Shown here piece by piece: positions 1 through 10,485 of a stretch of DNA of 64,000 nucleotides. Location: contig CM019070.1 of assembly GCA_009667805.1 (NCBI GenBank), forward strand, positions 59,090,735-59,154,734, read 5' to 3'. Below the pieces are notes generated by a model. It was not told where the DNA came from and did not search any database. It saw nothing but the letters and a program-made list of their open reading frames with translations. The stretch's first letter is position 1. Each line of letters opens with the position of its first letter. The DNA is from Leptobrachium leishanense. Taxonomy: Eukaryota > Chordata > Amphibia > Anura > Megophryidae. A program made the translations under genes and the position numbers.

Positions 1-1340
1 CCCTTCCAACAAATGTCTCCACTCTGATAGGGCAGACACAATAGCAAGCAATTCTCTGTTACCGATATCATAATTGCGTTCTGCTGGTGATAATTTTCTT
101 GAAAAGAACCCACAAGGATGTAGAGGTTTTCCTGGAGACTCTCTTTGAGACAGGACAGCCCCAATGCCTATCTCGGAAGCATCAACCTCAAGAACAAACG
201 GAATCCTGGGATCAGGATGCCGTAACACGAGAGCGGAAGTGAAAGCTTGTTTGAGGGCTTCGAATGCTTGTTTGGATTGAGAAGGCCAGATCTGGTTCTT
301 CAGAAATTTACGTGTCATATTAATGATAGGGGAGGCTACAGTGGAATAATTCTTGATAAATCTCCTATAATAGTTGGAAAACCCCAGAAACCTCTGTATG
401 ACCTTGAGACCTTGAGGGAGAGGCCATTCTGAGATGGCCGTGAGTTTAGAAGGATCCATCTCAAAACCTTCTGGAGTGATAATATACCCAAGGAATTTCA
501 CAGTAGTAATGTCGAATAAACACTTCTCTAGTTTGCAATAAAGACCATTGTCCAGTAATTTTGCTAATACCTGTCTGACATGTGCATGGTTGGTTTTCAG
601 ATCGGGAGAGTAAATCAATATATCGTCTAGGTATACTATAACAAAGGTTTGTAAGAATTCTCTGAGCACATCATTAATAAAATCCTGGAATACCGCTGGA
701 GCATTACAAAGACCGAAAGGCATGACCAAGTATTCATAATGCCCACTCCTGGTGTTAAATGCTGTTCTCCACTCATGCCCCTCTTTTATACGTATCAGGT
801 TGTAAGCTCCTCTTAAATCAAGTTTTGTGTATACTGCTGACCCCCTTAACCTGTCGAACAGTTCTGATATGAGAGGGATCGGGTACACGTTCTTAATGGT
901 GATCTTGTTAAGCCCCCTATAATCGATACACGGGCGTAAATCTCCCTCTTTTTTAGACACAAAAAAGAACCCAGCCCCTGCTGGAGAAGAGGAACGTCGG
1001 ATAAAACCTCTCTCCAAATTCTCCTTTATGTACTCTTCCATAATTTGGTTCTCCTTTATGGAAAGAAGATACACTTTGCCTCGAGGAGGCATGGTACCAG
1101 GATGAATATCTATGGCACAATCATATGGTCTATGTGGAGGCAGTTTCTCTGCCTCTCTTTTATCAAATACAGCCCTGTGGTCGGCATATTGGTCAGGAAC
1201 CTCTGTAGACAATGGAGGAGCTGTGGGTGTGTTCAGGGCACCGACATGCTGAATGGGTATTAAACAAGTCATAAAAACAAGCAGGACTCCAAGACAGTAT
1301 CTCTCCCTTAGCCCAATCAATAACAGGATTATGTTCCACC
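1..1340 (-). pseudogene. pol: gypsy pol: reverse transcriptase and RNase H (partial)
   Basis: The minus-strand frame is open from about 1235 to the left edge. Visible in order are the start of the RT palm, with an [10 protein letters not shown] type block near 930, [10 protein letters not shown] near 820, the catalytic Y-L-D-D box near 630, and an RNase H connection with [10 protein letters not shown] near 495. An RNase H block starting [10 protein letters not shown] lies near 190. The enzyme would copy element RNA into cDNA in a cytoplasmic particle. The piece nearest the L2 insertion (1262-1340, V-I-D-W-A-K-G-E) is in another frame, so there is at least one frameshift. Integrase would lie to the left, outside the window. 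Confidence 0.85.
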
Positions 1341-1344
1341 AACC

Positions 1345-2130
1345 TGGATTATGTTCCTCCTCCTGCCGATACCAACTGCGTAATATTTCCAGAATTCGGC
1401 CATTTCTTACCGCTGTCACCACAAAACAACTCATACACGCCCTGGTAATCTCCCGACTCGACTATTGCAATAATCTCTTATCTGGCCTCCCTCTGTCCGC
1501 CTCTCCCCCCTACAATCCATCCTGAACGCCTCCGCCAGGCTAATTCACCTCACCCGCCGCTCTGTCTCTGCCGCTCCCCTCTGCGAGTCCCTTCACTGGC
1601 TCCCCATCCACTGCAGAATTAAGTTCAAAATCCTTATCCTTACCTACAAAACCCTCACTAACTCAGCGCCCCACTACCTGTCCTCACTAATCACCAAATA
1701 CACCCCAGCCCGCTCCCTAAGGTCAAACAGTGACTTGCGCCTAGCTTCTCCCCGCATCACCTCTTCCCATGATAGACTGCAGGATTTCTCACGCGCAGCC
1801 CCCACTCTCTGGAACGCTCTCCCTCGTGCTGTCAGACTTTCTCCTAACTTCTCTTCCTTCAAACGCTCCCTGAAAACATTCCTATTTAGGGAAGCCTACC
1901 ACCCAACTCACTGATGCAACCATCAATCACTCTCACCTTACAGTCCTCTCCTCCTGTTTCCAACCCCAACCCTCCTAGATTGTGAGTTCCTACGGGAATA
2001 GGGCCCTCATCTCCTCCTGTACTGTTTGTCAAATGTTGTTCAATGTATTGTAACCCTGTCTATACTGTGCTTATTGTACAGCGCTGCGGAATATGCTGGC
2101 GCTTTATAAATAAAGAATAATAATAATAAT
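1345..2130 (+). mobile_element. L2-clade LINE, 5'-truncated 3' end, inserted in gypsy pol
   Basis: It encodes the C-terminal end of an L2-type reverse transcriptase protein, with [13 protein letters not shown] near 1450-1495. It is closely related to the longer copy at 29848-31674. It ends in the characteristic tail cagcgctgcggaatatgctg followed by an (aat)n run. The insertion is flanked by the 4-bp repeat aacc (1341-1344 and 2131-2134). At the 5' junction the target word ggattatgttcc occurs twice (about 1327 and 1347), so about ten bases between target and LINE are target-derived filler. It has no promoter or complete ORF and is inactive. Confidence 0.85.
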
Positions 2131-2134
2131 AACC

Positions 2135-2471
2135 AAGGGAAACCAAGTACAACAGGATTGGAAGATGAATGGATAACTTGAAATATGATTTCTTCTTTAT
2201 GCAAGAGACCAGTGGTAAGAACCACTGTAACCGTATCGTGAATAATCCTAGGGCAGGATAACGGTCTGCCGTCTATGGCTTCGACGGCTAAGGGTGTCTC
2301 TCTTACAACCAGAGGTAGAGAAATGGAAGAAGCGTAGTTAACATCGATAAAGTTGCCAGCAGCCCCAGAATCCAAAAAAGCGGTAGTATGTGTGGTCTTG
2401 GTCTCCCAAGCCAAGGATACTGGTAACATAAGTTTAGTGTCTTTGACAGGAGACATGCACGTCACACCCAA
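2135..2471 (-). pseudogene. pro: gypsy aspartic protease (split from RT by the L2)
   Basis: The minus-strand frame contains the retropepsin active-site triad as D-S-G-A-A-G-N-F-I-D about 32 codons from the first Met, then G-R-P-L and a final V-V-L-G-F-P-W-L flap and C-terminal motif. This is the enzyme that matures Gag-Pol inside the particle. The frame is cut after F-P-W-L by the L2 tail, and the codons after it read through LINE sequence. It sits just downstream of gag, as expected for a gypsy pol polyprotein. Confidence 0.85.
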
Positions 2472-2491
2472 GGCCTGTCTCCTCAGCTGCC

Positions 2492-3411
2492 TTAGATGCG
2501 GTAGTTTTCCGGCTTATCTTGCATCTTAGGACGAGTAGGACATTGAAATCGTACATGTCCCCCCAAACCACAATACAGGCACAATCCCTCACGAAAACGC
2601 CTTGTTCTCTCTTCCTCTGTAAGCCTAGTACGGCCTAGTTGCATAGGCTCAGAGGGAGGAGATAACTCTCTTGGTGGTGCCTGAAAGACAGGGGCCAACC
2701 TAGGTAACGGTCTCTTGGGCTTCTCTCTTGGAGTCCTTCTGTCCCTTATCTGATTATCCAGATCTATACAATAATCAATGAGTTCACACAATACCTCAGG
2801 TAGTTTACGTGGAGCCAATTCATGCATCAATGACTCTGATAACCCCTCCATAAAAGCCAGAACCAGTGTCTCATTTGTCCAGTTCACATCAGAGATCAAG
2901 GTTTTAAATTCTATGGCATAATCAGAAACAGTCCTGTTCCCTTGACGTATGCGGAACAAGGATTTGCCAGCTACCGTGGCCTTTCTGGTAGGATTACATG
3001 TACGTTGTAACTCGGCTATGAATTCTTTATAATCCCGTATGATAGGCTTCTCTGCCTCCCATAACGGAGTCGCCCATGTCAATGCTCTGCCAGACAGATG
3101 ATTAATAATGAACCCCACTTTGGCAATGTCAGAGAAAAACATCTGTGGATTTAATTTAAAATGAATATCCACATGGACCAAAAATCCCCGGCACTCTGAG
3201 GGAGTACCGTCAAACCTCATAGGAGCGGTCATGTGTACCTGGGATGTCTGAACGACAGGGTGGACAGGGGTGCAACCCCAGCTGGTTCCAGGTGAGCCGT
3301 ACGAGTCAGGATAGTTTGTAAGGCAATAGCAAACTGATCCATCCTATGATCCTGCTCATCCTGTCTGGATACAAAGTTAGCCAAGTGCTGTGTTAAGTCT
3401 GCGGGATCCAT
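2492..3411 (-). pseudogene. gag: gypsy gag with a CCHC zinc knuckle, one frameshift
   Basis: Two overlapping minus-strand frames form one gag. The first starts at 3411 (M-D-P-A-D-L-T-Q) and runs 60 codons; the second continues from about 3270 to 2492. The shift is one base near 3270. The second part has the retrotransposon-gag core (F-L-V-H-V-D-I-H-F ... R-A-L-T-W-A) and a C-terminal C-x2-C-x4-H-x4-C knuckle (C-L-Y-C-G-L-G-G-H) near 2560 for RNA packaging. The 16 nt between the LTR edge and the first ATG is unusually short. Sushi-type placement is plausible but not proven. Confidence 0.85.
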
Positions 3412-3427
3412 AGTGGCCAGATCGTAA

Positions 3428-3975
3428 TGTCATGGTTCCCAGATCCCACCACGCATGACTTAACACCCCACACTCCACAGAGCCCAGAAGCTACCAACAG
3501 AGTAGCCGTGAAAGATCTCTAACTGTCTGGTCCTTAGAATTGGCCAGGTAAACTAGCTAGACAGAAAGGGTTAACAACACGGGGAGTAGTCAGCCGAGCC
3601 AGAATCAGGAATACAGAGTTCAGAATGGTCAAATGGAATAGCCGGGTCGATATCAGAGCAGTGGCGTAGTACAAGAAAATGGTCTAGGGCAACAGAAGGC
3701 AGAATAGTCAGAAACAAGCAGAGGTCAATAACGGGTTAATTCAATATAGCAGTCAGGTACAAGGAGCTCAGGTATGGATAACCACGATCTGGCAACTGCT
3801 GAGAATACACTGAGGGTTTTTAAAGACCTTCACCAGGCCACGCCCCCCACTCAAGCCGCACCTCATGCAACCACCTCCCTGCCTGTCTCCATTTAAACCA
3901 GGCATTGGTCAGCGAGCAGCATCAGACATGCTGCCCTCAAGCACACAGGTAGGGCTGGAAGCTCCCAACGTTACA
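3428..3975 (-). repeat. Probable 5' LTR of the gypsy element
   Basis: This 548-bp segment begins TGT and ends ACA on the plus strand, as an LTR should, and lies just upstream of gag in the minus-strand direction. The partner LTR is outside the window, so the boundaries rest on the terminal bases and on the abrupt start of a tandem repeat at 3976. A TATA-like tttaaaaacc occurs inside it. No tRNA-complementary primer site is recognisable in the 16 bases before gag. Confidence 0.5.
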
Positions 3976-4260
3976 ATATCTTGTAGAAATGAGATCTCCA
4001 ATAGCTGCTAGCAGTGAGAACACACAGATTACAACAATTCCCAGATATCTTGTAGAAGTGAGACCCCCCCCCCCAATAGCTGCTGGCAGTGAGAACACAC
4101 AGATTACAACAATTCCCAGATAACTTGTAGAAGTGAGACCCCCCCCAATAGCTGCTGGCAGTGAGAACACACAGATTACAACAATTCCCAGATATCTTGT
4201 AGAAGTGAGACCCCGCAATAGCTGCTGGCAGTGAGAAGACACATTAACAGAACAATTTCC
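3976..4260. repeat. Tandem repeat, about 70-75 bp unit, four units
   Basis: The word caatagctgct recurs at 3999, 4074, 4146 and 4216, with cttgtagaagtgaga before it and agcagtgagaacacacagatt or close variants after it. Unit length drifts from 75 to 70 bp, mostly through a C-homopolymer of 4 to 12 bases. The array abuts the gypsy LTR. Confidence 0.9.
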
Positions 4261-4321
4261 TCTCAAAAAACACGTGCTACGGCTGTGTGACGCCTTGTAT
4301 AGTGTGCTGCGGGACTTAGCT

Positions 4322-4592
4322 CTGTGATCCCATGATTGGGCAAAATTTGCCTAATCAGGACTCTGAGCCGTGATTGGCATAGTCTTGCACCTGTCTTGCA
4401 CCTGACCTGTGGTCAGGTGCAAGGCTGTAGCCAATTACAAGCTTCAGGCCAGTGGAAAAGTGCATTGTGGTCCATTGTGGGCGAACTCGAACCGAACACA
4501 CGGAAATGTTCTCGAGTTCGGCGAACAGCCGAACGGCCGATGTTCGATGTGAATTGCGAACAGATCGAACCGAACAGCTCATCCCTAGTTTA
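4322..4592 (-). repeat. MITE-like repeat, family with terminus tagggatgagc
   Basis: The right end reads cagctcatcccta, and the interior is rich in gttcg/cgaac. A second copy in the opposite orientation lies at 39822-40005 and shares the block around cattgtggtccattgtgggcg. Such termini are typical of hAT-like non-autonomous elements. I could not define the second terminus or a target duplication here. Confidence 0.6.
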
Positions 4593-4928
4593 TTGGTGCT
4601 CTGACGAGCCATTCAATGGCAAAACGCGCGTTGAATGCGCGGAATACAGCCTCGCTAAATTACAATCTATTTGGTTGTCACTATCGCATTGTATTCCCTA
4701 TTTTTGGGCTTGAGTCCCCTCCTCCCTATTTAGGCTAGGGTCAGACGAACGCATTTTTCTCCGCGAACGTGAAAAAGTGCGGTCGAACGAACGAACGTAT
4801 TTTTAAACGGAATGCGCGAAAGCGGTCATACGATGCGCATTTTCGTACGTTTTGTTTCACGGAGCTGGAAGAAGAGAGATATGATCAACCAAATCAATTG
4901 CAGAATGAATCAAATAAAAGGGAAGGGG

Positions 4929-4935
4929 TATAAAA
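4929..4935 (+). promoter_or_regulatory. TATA box of the Harbinger transposase gene
   Basis: tataaaa lies 38 bp upstream of the ATG at 4967 and about 14 bp upstream of another in-frame ATG at 4943. With the usual 25-30 bp to the start site, transcription would begin near 4955-4960. This favours the 4967 ATG as the real start and implies a very short 5' UTR. Confidence 0.6.
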
Positions 4936-4966
4936 AGGCATTTTGGGAATGGTGGCATTTTCCAAG

Positions 4967-7287
4967 ATGGATGCAGTCCAAGTGTTTCTTTTTGCTGCAC
5001 TGGGATACCTGTACCTGAAGAAGAAAAGACAACGGCGAACATGGGTCATCCACTCAACCACTGCCAGACCCACGCATGGCCACTTTGTGACACTGTACAG
5101 GCCACTGCGAGAGAGGGACCCCGTGAAGTTCTTCAACTACCTGCGGATGTCCATCCACACCTTTGATGAACTGTTGATGAAGGTGCGTGAGCCGCTGACC
5201 AAGAGGGACACCAACATGAGGGCTGCCATACCACCGGAGGAGATGCTGGTCCTCACTTTGCGGTAAGTACTATCAAACACGTGCATTCATGACATCGCTG
5301 CCAGTCATCAGACATGTGCTCGGTGTGCAGAGGCTCTATTGTAGGTCAGTAGTTATATGCCCACACACACACGCATGCATCACCTTGCACACACGTAACG
5401 AAAGAGTAATGACACTGACAACGATGTGAAACAAATAAAATATTTAGTCCCAAAATAATATGACAGAAGATAACAATAACATATTAAACACATATATTAT
5501 TGCATGTCCAATGAAGGTAATAAAATAAAAATAGTCGAACAACATGAATAAACTGTGACAAACATAAACGAACAGACGATACACCTCACATGGTATGATA
5601 CCGAGGAGCATCTGGGTCATGAGGACCGTGCATATGGCTGCGGTGGTACTCTGGCTCCGGGGGTGGCCCAGCAACAGGGGACATGGGTGGGCGGGCAGGC
5701 AACGCCTGGCAGTGGTGGGAATAACCATGGGGGTATTGTGGCACGACACCGTGATATACAGGTGCCTGTTGTGGATGGGACAGTATCTCATGTATCAGGT
5801 CCAGGCTTCGGCGGCGATAATCCAGCTTCTGCGCTGGGGTCATTATGTTGAGCATGGAGAGACATGAATTGAAAAAGGACATGTCCTCGGAATCAGCGAC
5901 CATGCAGCGTGGATGTGTATGGTGCGCGTCCATGAATGCGACCATGGCCTGCTCGACATCAGCTGATGGTGACTTCTTCCTCCTGGGAGCCGTACTGGTG
6001 CTGTCTGTGGGTGCTGTACCCGGCACCTGCTGGGACTCCACATCCTCCACCTGGGACTCCGCACCACCCTGCTCGACCTCCACCTGGCAGCTGCCAGATC
6101 CTGCGGGCTGCAGCTCTTGCCCTTGTGAGCTAGAGGTGGATGGCCGGTCAATACTGCTCACAGTCTTGCGCGGCTCCTGGCTCTTCCTCAGGAAGGACAG
6201 TTGGTCAGCATACAAATAGCTGCGCCTCTTCTTTGCACCAGCTCCAGAGCGAGCAGCTTCAGCCTCCTTTTTCAGGACCCGGGTGTGATTGTCCCTCACC
6301 GTGCGCCATTTATTGATTGCTTCATGTGCTGCAAAACATGATGAGAGTGACATAAGGTTAGGTTCATATGATGTGATCATAACACAGCTTCTTTCATGTT
6401 CTAGGTATCTTGCTAGTGGATGCAGTTTGAAGGATCTGCATTACAACTTCCGCATTGGCAGATCGACAGCTGGTGAGATCGTCCGCAAGGTCTGCCAAAC
6501 AATATGGGAAACCATGAAGGACCAATGTTTGCCAACACCCACAGGCGAGACATGGCTGGCAATTGCAGCAGGATTCTGGGAGAGAGCGAACTATCCCAAC
6601 TGCCTGGGAGCGGTGGACGGCAAACATGTCCGCATTGTGAAGCCACTGCACAGTGGCTCACTGTATCAAAATTATAAACATTATTTTTCAATTGGCCTAC
6701 TGGCGGTGGCAGATGCCAACTATAATTTTGTGTATGTGGATGTCGGATCATACGGCAAGGACTCGGACTCAACACTGTTTCGGAACTCAACACTGTGGAA
6801 TGAGATAGAGGGTGGGAACCTGAACATCCCCAGACCCGCACCTTTGCCTGGCAGCGACGTGTCAGTCCCCTATGCCTTTGTGGGTGATGAAGCATTCGGC
6901 CTATCCACACATCTCCTGCGGCCATACTCGGGGACACACCTGACTGTGAAGAAGCGGGTGTTTAATTACAGGCTGTCGCGGGCGAGACGGTATGTCGAGT
7001 GTAGCTTTGGCATACTGAGCAACAAGTGGAGGATTTTCCATCGCCCACTTGATGTAAATGTGGATTTCTGTGTGGATATAGTGAAATGCTGTTGCGTCCT
7101 ACATAACTATGTTCGTGCAAGGGATGGGGTTAATTTCGAGGATACCCTCACAGTAACGGGTCTGGATGAGTATGCTAACGATGACATAATACCTGTGAAT
7201 AGACACACCAACAGGTTTCGCGATGCTCTGTCTAATTATTTCACTAGCAATGCAGGGCAGGTGCCATGGCAGATGGACATCATTTGA
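4967..7287 (+). CDS. Harbinger transposase (HARBI1-like nuclease), two exons
   Basis: Exon 1 is 4967-5262 and exon 2 is 6405-7287. The donor is cg|gtaagt and the acceptor ttctag|g; the split Arg codon joins L-T-L-R to Y-L-A-S-G, a junction conserved in HARBI1-type proteins. The product is 392 aa, usual for the family. It has an N-terminal helical region, then the DDE nuclease: G-A-V-D-G-K-H (D170), Y-V-D-V-G-S-Y-G (D211), V-G-D-E-A-F-G (D260) and R-Y-V-E-C-S-F-G (E297). It would cut and paste the element at TWA sites, helped in the nucleus by its MYB/MADF-like partner. The start was chosen from the TATA position. The MADF gene's second exon sits antisense within the intron. Confidence 0.88.
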
Positions 7288-8004
7288 CATGTGACACCTA
7301 GGCTTGTGCACCGATTATTTTTTCTGTTCGAATTTTCGGATGTTTAAAGTTTTCGATTCGGCTCATTTCGAACGAACCCTGTTTTGATTCGATTCGGTTC
7401 GACTTGTTTTTCGGGGATATGTCATCGGAATATGGACCATTTTTCGTTTTTTGTGTCACTTTGCTCGTTTGTTGGATCTACTTTTCGTGATTTCGTACAT
7501 TTCTCGTTTTTCGCAACGTCTGTTCTCGTTTCAAAGCAATACATTTCGATTTGACACAATTCAAGTCCAATAGCATATTCGTACAATATTTTGTTTCGTC
7601 TCGGAAACATTTCGGATCTGACATTTTCGGATCGGAAAATTATCTGGGAATCACCCGCATCAGAAAACACGAATCGTGAAAATGTCGTTTAAATTCCGAA
7701 ATTCTGAAAGCCGAAACGCACATCCTTAGTGACAACGATAATTCGTTATGCCATTTTGTTTGATATTACATTCAAGTTCAATGCAATTGAATTCTATGCA
7801 ATAAAATGATCATTTACTCACTCTGAAGCTTCTGCTCTTTATCAGACCACGTCTCGTACTCTGGTACACCACCCTGGACACTGTGACCCATGCACTGGCC
7901 TTCTTCTGCCGGTCTTTGTAGCTGTCGCAGGCCGTGTCCCACAGCTCGGGATGATCTGCCACTGCATTGATCAGCCTCTCCACGTCGATGTCAGTCCCAG
8001 CCAT
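5586..8004 (-). pseudogene. Harbinger accessory MADF-type DNA-binding protein, two exons, one frameshift
   Basis: Exon 1 is 8004-7822 (starting M-A-G-T-D-I-D-V) and exon 2 is 6328-5586. The donor is a|gtgagt and the acceptor tttgcag|ca. Exon 1 has the MADF signature L-I-x3-A-x2-H-P-E-L-W-D ... Y-K-D-R-Q-K-K ... A-W. Exon 2 continues with I-N-K-W-R-T-V-R-D-N and K-K-R-R-S-Y-L-Y-A-D-Q-L, then a Ser/Pro-rich tail. The splice phase fits only the frame reading V-P-E-Y-E-T-W-S-D-K-E-Q, which is one base off the frame of the start codon. There is therefore a single indel near 7860 (or a sequencing error). The protein would bind the TIRs and bring in the transposase. The transposase second exon lies antisense in this gene's intron. 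Confidence 0.82.
7299..7728. mobile_element. hAT-type MITE in the 3' UTR of the Harbinger transposase
   Basis: This 430-bp element has ends taggcttgtgcac and (reverse complement) taaggatgtgcgt. The 8-bp flanks gtgacacc (7291-7298) and gtgacaac (7729-7736) differ at one base and mark a hAT-type duplication. The interior is rich in ttcg and tttcg words and non-coding. It starts 11 bp after the transposase stop codon. The ends match the family at 33470-33989. Confidence 0.8.
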
Positions 8005-8514
8005 TGTCCAACGCAACTTGCAGCTACCCCCAGACAAGACAGGAAGTGTTTGGTGTGTGCACGTTATGTTGGCCGGACGTGTGCAGCGTCTGACGTCTCC
8101 CAATCACGCAAACACGCCGCTATGTAGCCGCAGCGCACTCTGTACGTCAGTAGTAGCGGTTTGACGTTCTCGAAAAAATGCGTTCGTTTGCCACTTGCGT
8201 TGCGCGGACGAATTTTCGTGCGGCCGTACTTCGTATGTTCCCCGGCATTGGACGTCATTTGCTGCTAGTACGGCCGTGATTTCGTGCGGCTAAACGCACG
8301 TTAAAACTGCGCTAGTCTGACCCTAGCCTAAGGGTCTGTTGTGGTGGTTCCTATTATGTTATGTTAAACGCGAATGTGGCGTTCACCAAATTACAATATG
8401 CATGATGTTGAGGCATTGTTTTTAAATGTTATGTGTTGTAGCATTTATATATACACGTTGATTTTTTTGAGTTGGTTTTAGTGACCAACTCAATTTAGTG
8501 ACCAACTCAAAAAT

Positions 8515-9003
8515 GGAATTTGTTTTTGAAAAATGCCTAGAAGATACTAAAAAAATAAAATCAATAAATAGAGTTTTTACTATGGATTAAAGGAATAAAC
8601 GGTTTATTAGATATTGGATAAAAACAGGAATATTTTTAACATTGAAACCTATGGTGTGCGTTCGCCCTGAATAAACCTGCCAAATGAAAACACCGGACAT
8701 CAGGACTTTCTTTGCTGTTCGGTGTCTCTGAACAGATTAACTATTACTTCTCTATGGGGACTTTCACTGCCTTCGAACAGGCACCGTACTTGCTGTCAGT
8801 ATGCCAAAATTTGTGTATGAGCATATCACAGAGCTCCACAGCAATAAACCTCACAGTGATGTAAGCCGTGTATTATGAGCATTCAGTGTTATATGGGAGT
8901 ACGAACTTATGAGTTAAAGTACTTAAAAAAAACAATGTAAAACTCGGGGGGGTGACACCATAAGTTACTGCACCGGGTGACACCAACCCTAGTGACGCCA
9001 CTG
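8515..9003 (-). repeat. Minus-strand relative of the minisatellite hAT element, without the array
   Basis: Read on the minus strand from 9003 it starts cagtggcgtcactagggt and follows the left end of the elements at 10246 and 61148 as far as the word gcagtgaaag (about 8764). There the other two enter the minisatellite, but this copy continues into an AT-rich sequence shared with 29340-29745. No target duplication was found, so it may be a fragment. Confidence 0.75.
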
Positions 9004-10237
9004 ATTGTATGGTTAATTTTGATATAATTTTTTTCTCCATCTTCCTTACGGGGAGTGGTCTACTTATGACACTCTTGTTAATGTCCACTCTACAATCAAA
9101 TCAATGTTTCTGTTTGTGTTGTGTGTGATCAGTGCACTGCATTCGTCTGACACGAGCCTTAAGGTTATTTGGTACTTGGTCATCTATGGGTTAATCACCC
9201 TGTACATAAAGGATCTCCATGAGTGTGCATATATTAGAGCTTATAGCAACAACTGAGTGCAATAGTGCGTTTATTCCTTTCATTGAAGTGGAATCCTTCC
9301 CAGCAGGGTGATGTTTTCATGGTCATTATTTATAATCTCCTTTTAACCAAGTGAGTCTATCACCTCCGCTATAGTTATACAGGGTTATTCAGAGAGCGGT
9401 GAAAAGCAGGAGAATGACTGGAGAATGGAAAATTCTAGGTCAAAATAGCCGATTTGGAAAGTGGGATGAATGGGAGAATTTTTCTGGTTTGGCTACTTTA
9501 ACCTAGAATTTTCCATTCTCCAGCCATTCTCCTGCTTTTCACCGCTCTCTGAATAACCCTGATAGTGGTTCGATACCTGATTATTAATGGGCTAACTACC
9601 CTATATATTAAGGATCCTCATGTGTGTGTAAATACCAGTCTGTAGCAATAACTCACTCAGCATTATAGTGAGTTCATTTTCTCTATCTCAAGTGAAGTTC
9701 TTCCCGGCAGTGTGATGATTGTTTGGTGAATTTTGATATAATTTTTTCTCCATCTTCCACATGGGGAGTGGTCTACTTATGACACACTTGTTTAAATTAC
9801 TCACTCAGTATCATAGTGAATTTATTATTATTTTTTCTGTCTTTGGTGAAGTTCTTCTCGGCAGTGTGATAATTTCCTGGTCATTTTGATATTTTTTTTT
9901 CTCCATCTTCCACATGCGGTAAGTGGTTTACTTATGACACTCTTGTTAATGTCCACTCTACAATCAACTCAATTAATGTTACTGTTTGTGTTTTATGCGA
10001 GATCAGTGCACTGATTGTTTTCACTGTTTTTATTACTTTATTTAATAAATATTAAGTTTTATTCATGATCTCTTTTCTGCCTTAAAGTGTAAGGCTTTCT
10101 GTCATTACTATCTTATATGGGTTATCCCTGACATTGGGAGCGTGTGTGCTATTATTATTACACGCAGTATCGATTCCATGTCTTGATTTCCCTATGGAAC
10201 TCAAGTTTTGTGGTTTGTTGTGTTCCACACATAAGGC
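9004..10237. repeat. Degenerate long-period repeats, no gene
   Basis: The block with tctccatcttcc, ggggagtggtctacttatgac and cttgttaatgtccactctac occurs near 9040, 9750 and 9900. Another with gtagcaataactcactcag and gaagttcttc-cggcagtgtgat occurs near 9250, 9650 and 9810. The units are diverged and not regularly spaced, suggesting an old satellite-like or nested repeat. No long ORF is present. A palindromic MITE sits inside at 9380. Confidence 0.65.
9380..9562. mobile_element. Palindromic Tc1/mariner-type MITE
   Basis: About 183 bp that fold back almost completely: cagggttattcagagagcgg at the left pairs with its complement at the right (ccgctctctgaataaccctg). TA flanks both sides. The same family is found nested at 53671-54037. 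Confidence 0.85.
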
Positions 10238-10485
10238 CTTGCAAGCAATGGCGTCACTAGGGTTGGTGTCACCCAGTGCGGTAACTTATGGTGTCACCCC
10301 CCCGAGTTTTACAGATTTTTTTTAACTACTCTTACTCCTAAATCAGTACTCCCATATAACACTGAATGCTAATACACACAGCGCACATTACTGTGAGGTT
10401 TATTGCTGTGGAGCTCTTTCATATGCTCACACAACTTTTTGCCAGCTGCCTGCAAGTACGTTGCCTGTTCGAATGCAGTGAAAGC

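Larger units (their letters stand above)
1..3975 (-). mobile_element. Ty3/gypsy LTR retrotransposon, partial, interrupted by an L2 LINE
   Basis: Read on the minus strand the order is LTR, gag, protease, then RT and RNase H running off the left edge of the window, which is Ty3/gypsy order. The 3' end of pol, integrase and the second LTR are outside the window. The protease-RT junction is split by an L2 fragment at 1345-2130. Removing it rejoins a gypsy sequence whose protease ends in G-F-P-W-L and continues as V-E-H-N-P. A one-base frameshift in gag and another near 1230-1262 make this copy non-functional. The single CCHC knuckle and gag style resemble Sushi/Amn-ichi type chromoviral elements of vertebrates; that subfamily placement is inference. 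Confidence 0.85.
4730..8334. mobile_element. Two-gene PIF/Harbinger DNA transposon
   Basis: The terminal inverted repeats are ggctagggtcagacga on the left (about 4731) and gtctgaccctagcc on the right (about 8331). The flanks are TTA on the left and TAA on the right, a decayed version of the usual TWA target duplication. Inside lie a Harbinger nuclease on the plus strand and a MADF-type DNA-binding protein on the minus strand, the two proteins such elements need. A hAT MITE (7299-7728) has inserted inside. The transposase frame is intact after splicing but the MADF gene has one frameshift. Confidence 0.9.

Noticed and set aside
5845..6219. Plus-strand frame across the MADF second exon
   Set aside because: It is antisense shadow of the minus-strand exon, whose homology and splice signals are clear.
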